From Fulvimarina pelagi HTCC2506 (GTDB lineage: Bacteria > Pseudomonadota > Alphaproteobacteria > Rhizobiales > Rhizobiaceae), in the NCBI RefSeq assembly GCF_000153705.1, contig NZ_DS022272.1, forward strand, positions 693,265-757,264: DNA of 64,000 nt, written 5' to 3'. The translations under genes were made by a program, and so were the position numbers. Shown piece after piece: positions 35,021-46,476 of this stretch. The notes beneath the pieces are model-generated. The model had not been told where the DNA came from. It saw nothing but the letters and a program-made list of their open reading frames with translations, and did not search any database. Each line of letters starts with the position of its first letter. Position 1 is the stretch's first letter.

Positions 35021-37027
35021 GTGTATCAGATCATCGTCCTTCTTCCGCTCGCCGGCTTCCTGATCGCTGGCCTCGCGGGCAATACGATCGGCGCGAAGGC
35101 GTCGGAATACATCACTTCGAGCTTCCTTGTCGTCGCGGCGATCCTTTCCTGGATCGGCTTCCTGACCTTCGACGCCGACGAGCCGATGGCGCCGATCACC
35201 ATGCTGCAATGGATGCAGTCGGGTGGCCTCGACGTCGCTTGGGCTCTGAAGATCGACCGCCTAACGCTCGTCATGCTGGTGGTCGTGAACACGGTGTCGG
35301 CGCTCGTCCACATCTATTCGATCGGCTACATGCACCACGACCCGCATCGGCCGCGCTTCTTCGCCTATCTCTCGCTCTTCACCTTCGCCATGCTCATGCT
35401 GGTGACGGCCGACAACCTCGTGCAGATGTTCTTCGGCTGGGAGGGCGTCGGTCTCGCGTCCTATCTGCTGATTGGATTCTGGTACAAGAAGCCGTCCGCG
35501 AATGCGGCCGCGATGAAGGCTTTCATCGTCAACCGCGTCGGAGATTTTGGGTTTATTCTCGGCATCTTCGGCGTCTTCGCGATCTTCCAGTCGGTCAATC
35601 TCGACACGATCTTCGCCGGCGCCGCCGATGTCGCCTCCCGCATGGGCGAAGCGGGCGGCGAGGGCGCGGAAGCGGCTGCCGAGGGCGCGGCCAATATGGG
35701 CGACGTCGTCCTGAATTTCGCCGGCTATTCGCTGACCATGGGCGGCGCGATCACCTGCGTCTGCCTGCTCCTCTTACTTGGCGCTATGGGCAAGTCGGCC
35801 CAGCTCGGCCTCCACACCTGGCTGCCGGACGCCATGGAAGGCCCGACGCCGGTCTCCGCGCTGATCCACGCGGCGACCATGGTTACGGCGGGCGTCTTCA
35901 TGCTGGCGCGCATGTCGCCGATCTTCGAGCTCAGCCATACGGCGCTGACGGTGGTGACATTCGTGGGGGCGTCGACCGCCATTTTCGCCGCGACGGTCGG
36001 TCTCGTCCAGAACGACATCAAGCGGGTCATCGCTTATTCGACCTGTTCGCAGCTTGGTTACATGTTCGTCGCGCTTGGCGTCGGAGCCTATTCGGTGGCG
36101 ATCTTCCACCTCTTCACCCACGCCTTCTTCAAGGCGCTCCTCTTCCTTGGAGCGGGTTCGGTGATCCACGCCGTCTCCGACGAGCAGGACATGCGACGCA
36201 TGGGAGGACTGAGGAAGCACATTCCAGTCACCTACTGGACGATGATCATCGGTACGCTCGCCCTGACGGGTTTTCCGTTCACGGCCGGCTATTTCTCCAA
36301 GGATGCCGTGATCGAGGCGGCCTATGTCGGCCATAATGCCTTCGCCCTCTACGGCTGGGGCCTGACCGTAATCGCGGCGCTGCTGACGAGCTTCTATTCC
36401 TGGCGCCTGATCTTCCTCACTTTCCACGGCAAGCCGCGTGCTTCGGCCGACGTGATGCACCACGTGCACGAATCGCCGTCAGTCATGATCGTTCCGCTGT
36501 TTTTCCTTGCGGCAGGTGCGATCCTGGCGGGCTTGCTGTTCGAGCACGAGTTCGTGGGTGATGCCTACGAGCACTTCTGGGGTGCTTCTCTCTTCACCAG
36601 TGCCGAGAACCACGTACTGCACGATCTCCACGAGGTCGCGTTCGGCGTCGCGATCATCCCGACTGTGATGATGGCGGTCGGTTTTGCTCTCGCCTACTAT
36701 TTCTACATCGCCAATCCGGCAATGCCGAAGCAGCTCAGCCAGACCCATCGCGGGCTCTACAAGTTCTTCCTCAACAAGTGGTACTTCGACGAGCTCTACG
36801 ACTTCCTCTTCGTACGCTCCTCCAAATGGATCGGGCGGACGCTCTGGAAGACCGGAGACGGCCGCATCATCGACGGGCTGGGTCCTGACGGCGTCTCGGC
36901 GCGCGTGATCGACGTCACCAATCGGGTCGTGAAGCTTCAGACCGGCTATCTCTACCACTACGCCTTCGCGATGCTCATCGGCGTCGCGGCGCTCGTCACC
37001 TGGATGATGATCGGGGGTATCTCCTGA
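35021..37027 (+). CDS. nuoL: NADH-quinone oxidoreductase subunit L
   Basis: 668 aa, GTG start at 35021. It is an antiporter-like subunit with conserved [20 protein letters not shown] and [20 protein letters not shown]. The C-terminus should include the long lateral helix typical of NuoL. A Gly/Ala/Glu-rich loop near residues 205-225 ([17 protein letters not shown]) is a lineage-specific insertion. The stop overlaps nuoM by one base. Confidence 0.97.
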   Translation: MYQIIVLLPLAGFLIAGLAGNTIGAKASEYITSSFLVVAAILSWIGFLTFDADEPMAPITMLQWMQSGGLDVAWALKIDRLTLVMLVVVNTVSALVHIYSIGYMHHDPHRPRFFAYLSLFTFAMLMLVTADNLVQMFFGWEGVGLASYLLIGFWYKKPSANAAAMKAFIVNRVGDFGFILGIFGVFAIFQSVNLDTIFAGAADVASRMGEAGGEGAEAAAEGAANMGDVVLNFAGYSLTMGGAITCVCLLLLLGAMGKSAQLGLHTWLPDAMEGPTPVSALIHAATMVTAGVFMLARMSPIFELSHTALTVVTFVGASTAIFAATVGLVQNDIKRVIAYSTCSQLGYMFVALGVGAYSVAIFHLFTHAFFKALLFLGAGSVIHAVSDEQDMRRMGGLRKHIPVTYWTMIIGTLALTGFPFTAGYFSKDAVIEAAYVGHNAFALYGWGLTVIAALLTSFYSWRLIFLTFHGKPRASADVMHHVHESPSVMIVPLFFLAAGAILAGLLFEHEFVGDAYEHFWGASLFTSAENHVLHDLHEVAFGVAIIPTVMMAVGFALAYYFYIANPAMPKQLSQTHRGLYKFFLNKWYFDELYDFLFVRSSKWIGRTLWKTGDGRIIDGLGPDGVSARVIDVTNRVVKLQTGYLYHYAFAMLIGVAALVTWMMIGGIS

Positions 37028-38535
37028 TGACCGGTTGGCCGATTCTTTCGACCGTCACCTTCCTGCCGCTCGTCGGGGCGTTCCTGATCCTGCTTATCCA
37101 GGACGACAACGAACTTGCGCGTCGCAACATTCGCAATGTCGCGCTGTTGACGACGGTCTTCACCTTCGTCGTCTCGCTCTGGATCTGGGGCGAGTTCGAC
37201 TACCAGACGACGGGCTTCCAGTTCGTCGAGCAGGCCGAATGGCTTGGCACCGGCATCACGTACCACATGGGCGTCGACGGCATTTCCATGCTGTTCGTCA
37301 TCCTGACGACCTTCCTGATGCCGCTCTGCATCCTCGCGAGCTTCGAAAGCGTGAAGACACGGGTGAAGGAGTACATGATCGCGTTCCTCGTGCTGGAGAC
37401 GCTGGTCATCGGCGTCTTCTGCGCGCTCGACCTGATCCTGTTCTACATCTTCTTCGAGGGCGGCCTCATTCCGATGTTCCTGATCATCGGCGTGTGGGGC
37501 GGCAAGCGCCGCATCTACGCGAGCTACAAGTTCTTCCTCTACACCTTCCTCGGCTCCGTACTGATGCTCGTCGCAATGATGGCGATGTATTGGAATGCCG
37601 GGACGACCTCGATTCCCGAGCTTCTGGCGCACGACTTCCCAGCCTCGATGCAGGCTTGGCTCTGGTTTGCGTTTTTTGCGAGCTTTGCAGTGAAGATGCC
37701 CATGTGGCCTGTCCACACTTGGCTCCCGGATGCCCATGTGGAAGCGCCGACGGCGGGCTCGGTGATCTTGGCGGGCATCCTCCTGAAGCTTGGTGGCTAC
37801 GGCTTCCTGCGCTTTTCGCTGCCGATGTTCCCGATTGCATCTGCCGATTTTGCGCCCTTCGTTTACTCGCTCTCCGTCATCGCGATCATCTACACCTCGC
37901 TGGTCGCGTTGATGCAGGAAGACATCAAGAAGTTGATCGCCTATTCGTCAGTCGCCCATATGGGCTTCGTGACCATGGGTATCTTCGCTGCGAATGCGCA
38001 AGGCCTGCAGGGCGCGATTTTCCAGATGCTCTCCCATGGCCTGATTTCCGGCGCGCTCTTCCTCTGCGTCGGCGTTGTCTACGACCGCATGCATACCCGC
38101 GAGATCACGGCCTATGGCGGGCTGGTGAACCGCATGCCGAAATATGCCGTCGCTATGCTGATCTTCACCATGGCGAATGTCGGTCTTCCCGGCACCAGCG
38201 GGTTTGTCGGCGAATTCCTTACGCTTTTGGGCGTATTCCAGGTCAATAGCTGGGTGGCGATCTTCGCCGCCACGGGGGTCATCCTCTCAGCGGCCTATGC
38301 GCTCTGGCTCTATCGTCGCGTGATCTTCGGGGCGCTCGAGAAAGAGAGCCTCCGCCAGATCCTCGACCTGTCGCGACGCGAGAAGGCGCTCCTCTATCCG
38401 CTGGTCGTTCTGGTCATCTTCTTCGGCGTCTATCCGATGCCGGTCTTCGACGTGACGGCCGCATCGGTCGAAAACCTTATCAATACCTACAGTGCCGGAT
38501 TGGAAGCTGCCCAGTCCGTTGCGCAGGCCAACTGA
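37027..38535 (+). CDS. nuoM: NADH-quinone oxidoreductase subunit M
   Basis: 502 aa antiporter-like subunit. Conserved features: [20 protein letters not shown] with the channel glutamate and [20 protein letters not shown]. It overlaps nuoL by one base (TGATG). Confidence 0.97.
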   Translation: MTGWPILSTVTFLPLVGAFLILLIQDDNELARRNIRNVALLTTVFTFVVSLWIWGEFDYQTTGFQFVEQAEWLGTGITYHMGVDGISMLFVILTTFLMPLCILASFESVKTRVKEYMIAFLVLETLVIGVFCALDLILFYIFFEGGLIPMFLIIGVWGGKRRIYASYKFFLYTFLGSVLMLVAMMAMYWNAGTTSIPELLAHDFPASMQAWLWFAFFASFAVKMPMWPVHTWLPDAHVEAPTAGSVILAGILLKLGGYGFLRFSLPMFPIASADFAPFVYSLSVIAIIYTSLVALMQEDIKKLIAYSSVAHMGFVTMGIFAANAQGLQGAIFQMLSHGLISGALFLCVGVVYDRMHTREITAYGGLVNRMPKYAVAMLIFTMANVGLPGTSGFVGEFLTLLGVFQVNSWVAIFAATGVILSAAYALWLYRRVIFGALEKESLRQILDLSRREKALLYPLVVLVIFFGVYPMPVFDVTAASVENLINTYSAGLEAAQSVAQAN

Positions 38536-38553
38536 AGCGGGGACCGCTAGCAC

Positions 38554-39996
38554 ATGGTTTCGGACATGCTCACGAGCAGCCTGTCGATCGCCGGGCCCGA
38601 ATTCATCCTGACCATCGGGGCGATGGTGCTTTTGATGGTCGGTGTCTTCATGGGCGGCAAGAGCGCGCAACTCGTCACCGCACTTTCGGTGGCGCTGCTC
38701 ATCATCGCCGCGCTCTGGCTTGTCTTCGTTGCACCTGAAGGCGTCGCTTTCGGCGGCTCGATCGTGAGCGACAGCTTCGCCTCCTTTATGAAGATCCTCG
38801 TGCTCATCGGATCGGCGGCAGCGATTGTGATGTCCGCCGGTTATGCCGAGAGCGAGCGCTTCAATCGCTTCGAATTCCCGGTGCTGATCGTCCTGTCGAC
38901 TCTCGGCATGCTGGTCATGGTCTCGGCCGGTGACCTGATCTCGCTGTATATGGGCCTGGAACTGCAGTCGCTGGCGATCTACGTGCTCGCGGCGATCAAC
39001 CGGGAGAGCGTGCGCTCGACCGAAGCGGGCCTGAAATATTTCGTTCTCGGCGCTCTGTCCTCCGGCATGCTGCTCTACGGCGCATCGATGATCTACGGCT
39101 TCACTGGCCAGATCGAACTGACGGCGATCGCCGAGACGCTGACCGCCGGTGAACGCTCGCTGGGACTTCTCGTCGGCCTCGTATTTCTGTTGGCCGGCCT
39201 TGCCTTCAAGATTTCCGCCGTCCCGTTCCACATGTGGACGCCGGACGTCTACGAGGGTGCGCCGACGCCGATTACGGCGCTGCTCGCCGGTGCGCCGAAG
39301 ATCGCCGCCATGGCGCTCCTTGTGCGGTTCGCCATGGAGGGGTTCCTGCCTGTCGTCGTCGATTGGCAGCAAGTTATCATCTTCATTTCGATAGCCTCGA
39401 TGGGCTTCGGCGCCTTCGCCGCGATCGGCCAGAAAAACATCAAGCGCCTGATGGCCTATTCCTCAATCGGTCATATGGGCTACGCGCTCGTCGGCTTGGC
39501 GGCTGCCAACATGGAAGGCGTGCGGGGCGTCGCGCTGTACATGGCGATCTATCTTGCGACGACACTCGGTACTTTCGCGGTGATCCTCTCCATGCGCCGC
39601 GACGACGGACCGGCCGACCAGATCGAGGATCTCGCTGGCCTGTCGAAGACCAATCCGGTGATGGCGACTTTCCTGACGATCATGATGCTGTCGCTCGCCG
39701 GACTGCCGCCGCTCGCCGGCTTCTTCGCGAAGTATTTCGTCTTCATGGCGGCGGTGGAAGCTGGCCTCTATGCGCTCGCAGTGATCGGCGTTCTCGCCAG
39801 CGTCGTCGGCCTCTACTACTACCTGCGCATCGTCAAGCTGATGTGGTTTGACGAGGAGGCGAAGCCCTTCCTGCCTGCGCCGATCGAGCTGAAGCTCGTG
39901 CTCTGGGTGGCGGGGCTCTTCGTCTTCCCGATCTATCTCTTCGTCGGCGGTCCCGTTTTCGCGGCGGCTGGAGAAGCCGCGCAGTCCTTTTTCTGA
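38554..39996 (+). CDS. nuoN: NADH-quinone oxidoreductase subunit N
   Basis: 480 aa, third antiporter-like subunit. [20 protein letters not shown] and [20 protein letters not shown] are diagnostic. It is the last structural gene of the nuo operon; birA begins 6 bp later, so the transcript probably continues. Confidence 0.97.
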   Translation: MVSDMLTSSLSIAGPEFILTIGAMVLLMVGVFMGGKSAQLVTALSVALLIIAALWLVFVAPEGVAFGGSIVSDSFASFMKILVLIGSAAAIVMSAGYAESERFNRFEFPVLIVLSTLGMLVMVSAGDLISLYMGLELQSLAIYVLAAINRESVRSTEAGLKYFVLGALSSGMLLYGASMIYGFTGQIELTAIAETLTAGERSLGLLVGLVFLLAGLAFKISAVPFHMWTPDVYEGAPTPITALLAGAPKIAAMALLVRFAMEGFLPVVVDWQQVIIFISIASMGFGAFAAIGQKNIKRLMAYSSIGHMGYALVGLAAANMEGVRGVALYMAIYLATTLGTFAVILSMRRDDGPADQIEDLAGLSKTNPVMATFLTIMMLSLAGLPPLAGFFAKYFVFMAAVEAGLYALAVIGVLASVVGLYYYLRIVKLMWFDEEAKPFLPAPIELKLVLWVAGLFVFPIYLFVGGPVFAAAGEAAQSFF

Positions 39997-40002
39997 TCGA
40001 CA

Positions 40003-40746
40003 ATGCGGGCGGGATCGACGCGGTATCGCCGGCTCTCGTTCGCGGCAGTTTCCTCGACCAATACCCTGGCCCTCGAAGCCGCACGATCCGGCGATCCGGG
40101 CGATCTCTGGATTACTGGGGAACGTCAACTCGAAGGTCGCGGCCGGATGGGTCGCAAATGGGTTTCCGAAGCCGGCAATCTTTATGCGAGCTGGCTCGGC
40201 ATCGACGTCGCGCCGCCGGCCGAACTCGCCAAGCTTCCCTTTGTCGTATCGCTCGCCATACGCAACGCTGTGCAGCGCTTCGTGGAGCCGCCGGCTTCCG
40301 CACAGATGAAATGGCCGAACGACATCCTCATCGACGGTAAGAAGCTCGTCGGTATCCTGTTGGAGTCGAGCAGGCTTCCAAGCGGGCGGCAGGCGCTTAT
40401 CCTCGGCTGCGGCATCAATATCGCGCACAAGCCGAGCGATGCGCCCTACGGCGTGACCTCGCTGCAGGACGAGGGGTATCGATCGGGCCCCGAACCGGTC
40501 TTCGAGGTGCTAGCGGAAGAGTGGCATCGTCAGCTTCTACGATTTGACGGCGGAGCGGGCTTTGCCCACATTCGCAGCGATTGGCTCGAGCACGCCGTTG
40601 GTCTCAGTCGACCCTGCACCGTTCGCCTCCCGGACCGGACGCTAGAAGGCATCTTCGAGACGCTCGACGCGGATGGACGGTTGATCCTCCGGTTCGCGGA
40701 TGGCACGAGACGACCTATATCGGCGGGCGATGTTTTTTTCAGCTGA
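40003..40746 (+). CDS. birA: Biotin-[acetyl-CoA-carboxylase] ligase
   Basis: 247 aa. It has the biotinyl-AMP loop GRGRMGRKWVSEAGNLY and the catalytic KWPNDILIDGKKLVGILLES. The N-terminal DNA-binding domain of E. coli BirA is absent, so this is a class I ligase without repressor function. It attaches biotin to the carboxylase carrier protein. The placement after nuoN is a rhizobial synteny. Confidence 0.93.
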   Translation: MRAGSTRYRRLSFAAVSSTNTLALEAARSGDPGDLWITGERQLEGRGRMGRKWVSEAGNLYASWLGIDVAPPAELAKLPFVVSLAIRNAVQRFVEPPASAQMKWPNDILIDGKKLVGILLESSRLPSGRQALILGCGINIAHKPSDAPYGVTSLQDEGYRSGPEPVFEVLAEEWHRQLLRFDGGAGFAHIRSDWLEHAVGLSRPCTVRLPDRTLEGIFETLDADGRLILRFADGTRRPISAGDVFFS

Positions 40747-40933
40747 GCGCTCTCTTCGGATCGAAGCGCTTGCGACTCGAGTATGCGGAAAGAAGGCTTT
40801 CCAGCCCGGTTCCGCACCCTGATGACATCTCGCGACGCGGTTCAACGTGGCGCGGTCAACGAACGAAAACGGAATGATAAACCTGCGACGGCGCATTATC
40901 AGCGCCGCGCTGAACGCATGAAAGAATGAAAGC

Positions 40934-42592
40934 TTGACACAATTGGTATTCGTGCCGCTCGGCGGCATTGGCGAGATCGGTATGAACCTCGCCCTTTATG
41001 GCTATGGGCCCGAGCATGACCGCGAATGGATCATGGTCGATTGCGGCATTTCCTTCGCAGGGCCCGATATGCCCGGCGTCGATCTCGTTTTTCCCGATAT
41101 CCGCTTCATCGAAGACCACGTGAAGGCCTTGAAGGGCATCGTGATCACGCACGCCCACGAGGATCACTACGGCGCGCTCCTCGATCTGTGGCCTCGCCTG
41201 AAGGCGCCGGTCTATGCCACCGAATTTACGGCAGGCTTGCTAGCTGCAAAGCGCGAGGGGGAGCCCGGGGCGCCGAAGATACCTGTCGAGGTGTTCAAAG
41301 CCGGCGACCGGTTTAGGATCGGCCCGTTCGAGATCGAGGCGATCAACGTGACCCATTCGATCCCCGATCCTGTGGCACTCGCAATCCGAACCGACGCTGG
41401 AACGGTTCTCCACACGGGCGACTGGAAAATCGATGCAACGCCGGTTCTAGGCGAGCCGACCGACGAGAAGCGGCTGCGCGAGATAGGCGACGAGGGCGTC
41501 ATGACCCTCGTCTGTGACTCGACCAACGCCATGCGAGAGGGTGAAAGCCCGAGCGAAGCGGAGGTCGCAGCTTCGCTGACCAAGATCATCATGAGCGCCA
41601 AGGCCCGCGTCGCCGTGACGACCTTCTCCTCCAATGTCGGTCGTATTCGGTCGGTCGCACGAGCCGCGACCGACGCCGGGCGTCAGGTTCTGCTCATGGG
41701 CCGCTCGATGCGTAGGACCATCGATGTCGCCCGTGAAGCCGGCTATATGGACGATGTGCCCGAGTTCCTGTCGGAACAGGATTTCGGCCATATCCCGCGC
41801 GACAAGGTCGTGATCATCCTGACCGGCAGCCAGGGCGAGTCCCGCGCGGCGTTGGCGCGGCTCTCGCGCGATGAACATCCGAGCGTCGCACTCTCGAAGG
41901 ACGACATGGTCATTTTCTCGTCCCGAGCGATTCCAGGAAACGAGAAGCCGATCATTGAGATCAAGAACGCCTTCCTCGAACGCGGCGTGAAGATCATGGA
42001 GGACGGCGACGGGCTTGTGCACGTTTCCGGCCATCCGAGGCGCAATGAGTTGAAGAAGATGTACGAATGGATCCGCCCGCAAACGGCGATCCCGGCTCAT
42101 GGCGAGCCGGCCCATCTGGCGGCTCACGCTGATCTCGCTCGTGAACTCGGCGTGAAGCACGTCGTCGAGGCCCGCAACGGCCATCTCGTCCAGCTTTCGC
42201 CTGGCAAGGGTGCCGTCATCGACGAAGTCCCCTTCGGCCGCCTTTATAAAGACGGTCACTTGCTGGGCACCGCCGAGGACATGGGCATAATCGAGCGCCG
42301 GCGCTTGTCCTTTGTCGGTCAGGTCTCGGTGTTGATCGAGCTCGATTCAAAGCGCAACCTGAAGGACGACCCCGATCTCGTCTCCATCGGTCTTCCAATC
42401 GAGGACGAAGAGGGAGAAGATCTGGAGGATCTTCTCGTCGACGCGGCCGCAGGCGCTGTGGAAAGCATCCCGCACGGCCGCCGGAAGGATCCGAGTACCG
42501 TACGGGAGGCCGTGCGGCGTGCCGTTCGCAATGCGGCTCAGGAGATTTGGGGGAAGAAGCCGATGACCACCGTCTTCATCTCGATGGACTGA
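40934..42592 (+). CDS. rnj: Ribonuclease J
   Basis: 552 aa. Start is TTG at 40934, giving MTQLVFVPLGGIGEIGMN. The metallo-beta-lactamase metal site is HAHEDHYGALLDLW, followed by the beta-CASP domain (VTTFSSNVGRIRSVARAA; TGSQGESRAALARLS) and C-terminal residues. RNase J degrades and matures RNA with 5'-3' exo- and endonuclease activity; in alphaproteobacteria it coexists with RNase E. It follows birA after 187 bp. Confidence 0.95.
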   Translation: MTQLVFVPLGGIGEIGMNLALYGYGPEHDREWIMVDCGISFAGPDMPGVDLVFPDIRFIEDHVKALKGIVITHAHEDHYGALLDLWPRLKAPVYATEFTAGLLAAKREGEPGAPKIPVEVFKAGDRFRIGPFEIEAINVTHSIPDPVALAIRTDAGTVLHTGDWKIDATPVLGEPTDEKRLREIGDEGVMTLVCDSTNAMREGESPSEAEVAASLTKIIMSAKARVAVTTFSSNVGRIRSVARAATDAGRQVLLMGRSMRRTIDVAREAGYMDDVPEFLSEQDFGHIPRDKVVIILTGSQGESRAALARLSRDEHPSVALSKDDMVIFSSRAIPGNEKPIIEIKNAFLERGVKIMEDGDGLVHVSGHPRRNELKKMYEWIRPQTAIPAHGEPAHLAAHADLARELGVKHVVEARNGHLVQLSPGKGAVIDEVPFGRLYKDGHLLGTAEDMGIIERRRLSFVGQVSVLIELDSKRNLKDDPDLVSIGLPIEDEEGEDLEDLLVDAAAGAVESIPHGRRKDPSTVREAVRRAVRNAAQEIWGKKPMTTVFISMD

Positions 42593-42602
42593 CGAAGAGC
42601 CA

Positions 42603-43007
42603 ATGATCGGACGTCTGAACCATGTCGCTCTCGCAGTGCCCGATCTCGCAGCCGCGAGCGAGCGCTACCGAGACGCTCTTGGCGCAAAGGTCTCCCAGCC
42701 GCAGGCGCTGCCTGAGCATGGCGTGACCGTTGTCTTCGTCGAATTGGACAACACAAAAATCGAGCTTCTGGAACCGCTAGGTGAAGACTCGCCCATCGCG
42801 GCGTTTCTTGCCAAGAACCCAAAGGGCGGTATGCATCATGTCTGTTACGAGACTTCCGATCTCCGCGCGGCGCGCGATCGGCTGACGGCGACCGGCGCAC
42901 GTGTCCTCGGCGATGGTGAGCCGAAGATCGGAGCGCATGGCAAGCCGGTGATCTTTCTTCATCCGTCCGATCTGTTTGGGACGCTGACTGAGTTGGAAGA
43001 AGTCTGA
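42603..43007 (+). CDS. mce: Methylmalonyl-CoA epimerase
   Basis: 134 aa, vicinal-oxygen-chelate fold. Metal-binding His in LNHVALAVPDLAAASERYRD, then HHVCYETSDLRAARDRL and the C-terminal FLHPSDLFGTLTELEEV with the metal-binding Glu. It epimerises (R)/(S)-methylmalonyl-CoA in propionyl-CoA metabolism. It begins 10 bp after rnj. Confidence 0.93.
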   Translation: MIGRLNHVALAVPDLAAASERYRDALGAKVSQPQALPEHGVTVVFVELDNTKIELLEPLGEDSPIAAFLAKNPKGGMHHVCYETSDLRAARDRLTATGARVLGDGEPKIGAHGKPVIFLHPSDLFGTLTELEEV

Positions 43008-43091
43008 GTGCTCCGAGCATGGCTCGGGTATATCGAAAGCGTCGGGCGGTCACTGATGATCGCCCGGCTCTCAGGACTGAGGAGGTAATCC

Positions 43092-43361
43092 ATGGGCTGG
43101 GTTTCGGGGATCGCGATTTTCTTCATCATCTGGTGGACAGCGCTTTTCGCCGTCTTGCCGTTCGGGAACCGCATTCCCGACGATGAGGCGCAGCTTCTCG
43201 GTACTCAGGAAGAGACACCGACCAATCCGCATATGATGAAGAAGGCAGGCATCACGACGATTGTCGCCGTCATCGTATTCGCTCTGTTTTATCTGGTCAC
43301 CGAAGTCCTCGGGTTCAGCTTGGCCGATTTCCCTGAGATCATCCCCGATCCTTCGACCTGA
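43092..43361 (+). CDS. DUF1467 family small membrane protein
   Basis: 89 aa, two TM helices (SGIAIFFIIWWTALFAVLPF and TIVAVIVFALFYLVTEVLGF) separated by a polar loop with the conserved GTQEETPTNPHMMKKA. It matches the DUF1467 pattern. The position between mce and proS is conserved in Rhizobiales. Function unknown. An AGGAGG site precedes the ATG. Confidence 0.85.
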   Translation: MGWVSGIAIFFIIWWTALFAVLPFGNRIPDDEAQLLGTQEETPTNPHMMKKAGITTIVAVIVFALFYLVTEVLGFSLADFPEIIPDPST

Positions 43362-43415
43362 TCGGGTCGCAATCTTCACCCGAAAGTCCAATTGCGCCAG
43401 ATGCTTTCGCGGGGC

Positions 43416-43446
43416 AAAAAAAATGCAAGGCCGAAACCTTGCATTT
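43416..43446 (-). terminator. Strong intrinsic terminator on the minus strand
   Basis: AAATGCAAGG (43421-43430) and CCTTGCATTT (43437-43446) form a perfect 10-bp stem with a 6-nt loop. On the minus strand the stem runs into eight consecutive T (A-run at 43416-43423 on +). On the plus strand there is no T-tract, so the direction is clear. Confidence 0.75.
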
Positions 43447-43574
43447 GAAAACTCGCGTGTCTGGATCTCGCACCGATCCGAGTGGATGTGGCAGCGGTTG
43501 ACCCGCGCCGGAGATCTCGTCCTCCCAAGACTAGACCGCTCAGCCCGGCTTTTCTGACGAAGCCGTGACGACGA
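43416..43574 (-). ncRNA. Candidate trans-sRNA between DUF1467 and proS (alpha-r9/Smr9C-like)
   Basis: A strong intrinsic terminator points in the minus direction (see 43416-43446), yet no minus-strand protein gene lies upstream of it. About 160 nt further up, GTGACA (43608-43603) and CTATCG (43586-43581) are possible -35/-10 boxes. The implied RNA of roughly 150-160 nt sits in the DUF1467-proS gap. From memory, this is the location of the alpha-r9 family (Smr9C of Sinorhizobium meliloti). Start is approximate; homology was not tested. Confidence 0.5.
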
Positions 43575-43846
43575 GCGGGACGATAGGCAAGTCGTCATGG
43601 ATTGTCACGCGAAATTTAAGCGCACTTCGTCATTTGAGCAACATGCAGATTTGCACTTAAAATACGCAGATTAAAGTCGTCATCTGAAGTGTTTAAATAA
43701 CGAATATTGCGTTATCTGCTCGTGCATCACTTGAACTGCATGCGCCATGGAAATGCCGCTTTCCATATGGGTTTCGAACCGGTAAACGCCGGGCTTGCCC
43801 CGGATCTGGGGTCGATCCCATCCCGCCGAAACGACGGTAACATTCC

Positions 43847-45169
43847 ATGCGATTGTCGCGCTATTTTCTGCCGATACTGAAAGAGACGCCGCGAGAGGCA
43901 GAGATCGTCTCCCACCAGTTGATGCTGCGGGCCGGAATGATCCGACAGCAGGCAGCGGGTCTCTACACTTTTCTGCCGCTCGGCCTGAAGGTGCTGAACA
44001 AGGTCTGCGCGATCATTCGCGAGGAACAGAATCGGGCGGGCGCCAACGAACTTCTGATGCCGACGATCCAGTCGGCCGACCTCTGGCGCGAATCCGGCCG
44101 GTACGACGCATACGGCGAAGAGATGCTGCGCATCACCGACCGGCACAAACGCGATCTTCTCTACGGGCCGACCAACGAGGAGATGGTGACGGACATCTTC
44201 CGTTCCTATGTTCGGTCCTACAGGAGCCTGCCGCTCAACCTCTATCACATCCAGTGGAAGTTCCGGGACGAGGTGCGTCCGCGCTTCGGCGTTATGCGTG
44301 GCCGCGAATTTCTGATGAAGGACGCCTATTCGTTCGACCTCGACTTCGAAAGCGCGCAGACCGCCTATCACCGTATGTTCGTCTCCTATTTGCGGACGTT
44401 CGACCGCTGCGGTCTACAAGCGATCCCAATGCGCGCCGATACTGGCCCGATTGGCGGGAACCTCAGCCACGAATTCATTATTCTCGCCTCGACCGGCGAG
44501 AGCGAGGTCTTCTGCCACCGCGATTATCTCGGGATGGAGATCCCATCCGAGGCGATCGATTTCGACGATGCAGGGCAACTCGCCTCGATCGTTGAGAAAT
44601 GGACGACGCCCTACGCCGCGACCGATGAGATGCACGACGAGACCGCCTGGAATACGGTGCCGGCAAACCATCAGCTTAATGCGCGCGGCATTGAGGTCGG
44701 CCACATCTTCTATTTCGGCACGAAATATTCCGCGGCGATGAACGCGGCCGTCACGGGGCCGGACGGTAAAGACGTGCCCGTACATATGGGCTCCTACGGC
44801 ATCGGGCCGAGCCGGCTCGTCGCCGCCGCCATTGAAGCCTTCCACGACGAGGCTGGCATCATCTGGCCGCGCTCGATTGCGCCGTTCGATGTGGGGCTGA
44901 TCAACATGAAACCGGGCGACGCCGAGTGCGACGCAGCCTGCGAAAAGATCTACGAGGAAATGAAACAGGCCGGTATCGACGTGCTCTACGACGATCAGGA
45001 AGGCAGGGCCGGCGGCAAGTTCGCGACGATGGACCTTATCGGTCTGCCGACACAGGTCATCATCGGCCCGCGTGGCGCCAAGAGCGGTGAAGCAGAAGTC
45101 AAGGATCGCGCAAGCGGCGCGCGCGAGACCATTCCGATGGACCAGGTTATCGCCAAGGTGAAGGCGTGA
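43847..45169 (+). CDS. proS: Prolyl-tRNA synthetase (short alphaproteobacterial type)
   Basis: 440 aa. Class II motifs: [20 protein letters not shown] with motif 1, [20 protein letters not shown] (motif 2) and [20 protein letters not shown] (motif 3). The editing (INS) domain of the 570-aa bacterial enzyme is missing, as expected for the short alphaproteobacterial form. The anticodon-binding domain is at the C-terminus. lolC overlaps its stop (GTGA). Confidence 0.96.
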   Translation: MRLSRYFLPILKETPREAEIVSHQLMLRAGMIRQQAAGLYTFLPLGLKVLNKVCAIIREEQNRAGANELLMPTIQSADLWRESGRYDAYGEEMLRITDRHKRDLLYGPTNEEMVTDIFRSYVRSYRSLPLNLYHIQWKFRDEVRPRFGVMRGREFLMKDAYSFDLDFESAQTAYHRMFVSYLRTFDRCGLQAIPMRADTGPIGGNLSHEFIILASTGESEVFCHRDYLGMEIPSEAIDFDDAGQLASIVEKWTTPYAATDEMHDETAWNTVPANHQLNARGIEVGHIFYFGTKYSAAMNAAVTGPDGKDVPVHMGSYGIGPSRLVAAAIEAFHDEAGIIWPRSIAPFDVGLINMKPGDAECDAACEKIYEEMKQAGIDVLYDDQEGRAGGKFATMDLIGLPTQVIIGPRGAKSGEAEVKDRASGARETIPMDQVIAKVKA

Positions 45170-46476
45170 GCACGACAGCAGCCGATATGGCGAAACCGTC
45201 TTTAAAACAGGACAGCAAGGGTGCCTCGGCGTTCTCGCGGTTCGAATGGCTGCTCGCCGGTCGCTACTTGCGTTCACGCAAGCGCGAAGCGGGCGTCTCC
45301 GTCATCGCCGGTTTCTCTTTCGTCGGCATCATGCTCGGCGTTGCAGCGCTCATCATCGTCATGTCGGTGATGAACGGCTTCCGTACGGAGCTTCTCAGCC
45401 GCATTCTCGGCGTCAATGGCCATGTCATCGTGATGCCGATCGATCAGCCGCTGAGCGATTACGACGAGGTCGCCCAGCGGATCGATCAGGTGCCTGGCGT
45501 TGCTTATTCCATGCCGCTCGTTCAGGGCCAGATCCTCTCCCAAGGCATGGGCACGTCCTCCTCCGGCGCGCTCGTGAAGGGCGTTTCGGAGGCTTCGCTG
45601 AAGAGCCTCACACCGGTCTCCGACAATATCTCGCAAGGCTCGATCGAGAATTTCGACGGGGGCGAGGGGGTCGCGATCGGTGCAAGGCTGGCCGAGCGGC
45701 TGGGTCTTCGCATCGAAGACCGGATCACGTTGATCTCGCCCGAAGGCGACGTAACGCCTCTCGGGACTACTCCTCGGGTCAAATCCTATCCGGTGGATGC
45801 GATCTTCGAGATAGGCCTGTCGGAATATGATGCAGCCTATGTCTATATGCCGCTTTCGGAGGCCCAACTCTTCTTCAATTCGGAAGGCGAGACCCAGTCG
45901 GTCGAAGTCTTCGTCGATGATCCCGACAATGTCGCCGATCTCCAGCCCGCGATCGAAGCGGCCGCTCAGAGACCCGTCTATTCAGTCACCTGGCAAAGCC
46001 AGAACCAGTCCTTCTTCTCCGCGCTTCAGGTCGAGCGGAACGTGATGTTCATCATCCTCACGCTGATCGTGCTGGTAGCGGCGCTCAACATCATCTCCGG
46101 CCTCTTCATGCTGGTGAAGGGCAAGGGACGCGATATCGCGATCCTCAGAACCATGGGCGCGACACGCGGCTCGATCATGCGCATCTTCTTCATCACCGGT
46201 GCCTCGATCGGCGTCTCGGGCACGATCGCCGGCTTCGTTCTAGGCCTACTCTTCTGCCTCAACATCGAGAGCATCCGCGCATTCTTTTCCTGGCTTTCGG
46301 GTGTCGATCTATTCAATTCGGAGATCTACTTCCTCAGCGAACTGCCGGCGGAGGTCCAGGCCTCCGAAGTCACCCTCGTCGTTCTGATGGCGATCGGGCT
46401 GTCATTCCTCGCGACGATCCTCCCGTCCTGGCAGGCGTCCCGGCTCGATCCCGTCGAGGCTCTGCGATACGAATGA
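45166..46476 (+). CDS. lolC: Lipoprotein-releasing ABC transporter permease
   Basis: 436 aa; GTG start at 45166 overlapping proS. Four TM helices: one near residue 45 ([20 protein letters not shown]) and three in the last 130 residues, separated by a large periplasmic MacB-type domain. It belongs to the LolC/LolE family. Single LolC/E-type permeases (LolF-like) occur in alphaproteobacteria, so the symbol is by convention. With LolD it extracts lipoproteins from the inner membrane. Confidence 0.92.
   Translation: MSTTAADMAKPSLKQDSKGASAFSRFEWLLAGRYLRSRKREAGVSVIAGFSFVGIMLGVAALIIVMSVMNGFRTELLSRILGVNGHVIVMPIDQPLSDYDEVAQRIDQVPGVAYSMPLVQGQILSQGMGTSSSGALVKGVSEASLKSLTPVSDNISQGSIENFDGGEGVAIGARLAERLGLRIEDRITLISPEGDVTPLGTTPRVKSYPVDAIFEIGLSEYDAAYVYMPLSEAQLFFNSEGETQSVEVFVDDPDNVADLQPAIEAAAQRPVYSVTWQSQNQSFFSALQVERNVMFIILTLIVLVAALNIISGLFMLVKGKGRDIAILRTMGATRGSIMRIFFITGASIGVSGTIAGFVLGLLFCLNIESIRAFFSWLSGVDLFNSEIYFLSELPAEVQASEVTLVVLMAIGLSFLATILPSWQASRLDPVEALRYE

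Noticed and set aside
43071..43598. 175-codon minus-strand frame across the DUF1467-proS gap
   Set aside because: It runs through the strong terminator and opposite DUF1467; Arg/Ser-rich, no ribosome site. The gap is better explained by an sRNA.
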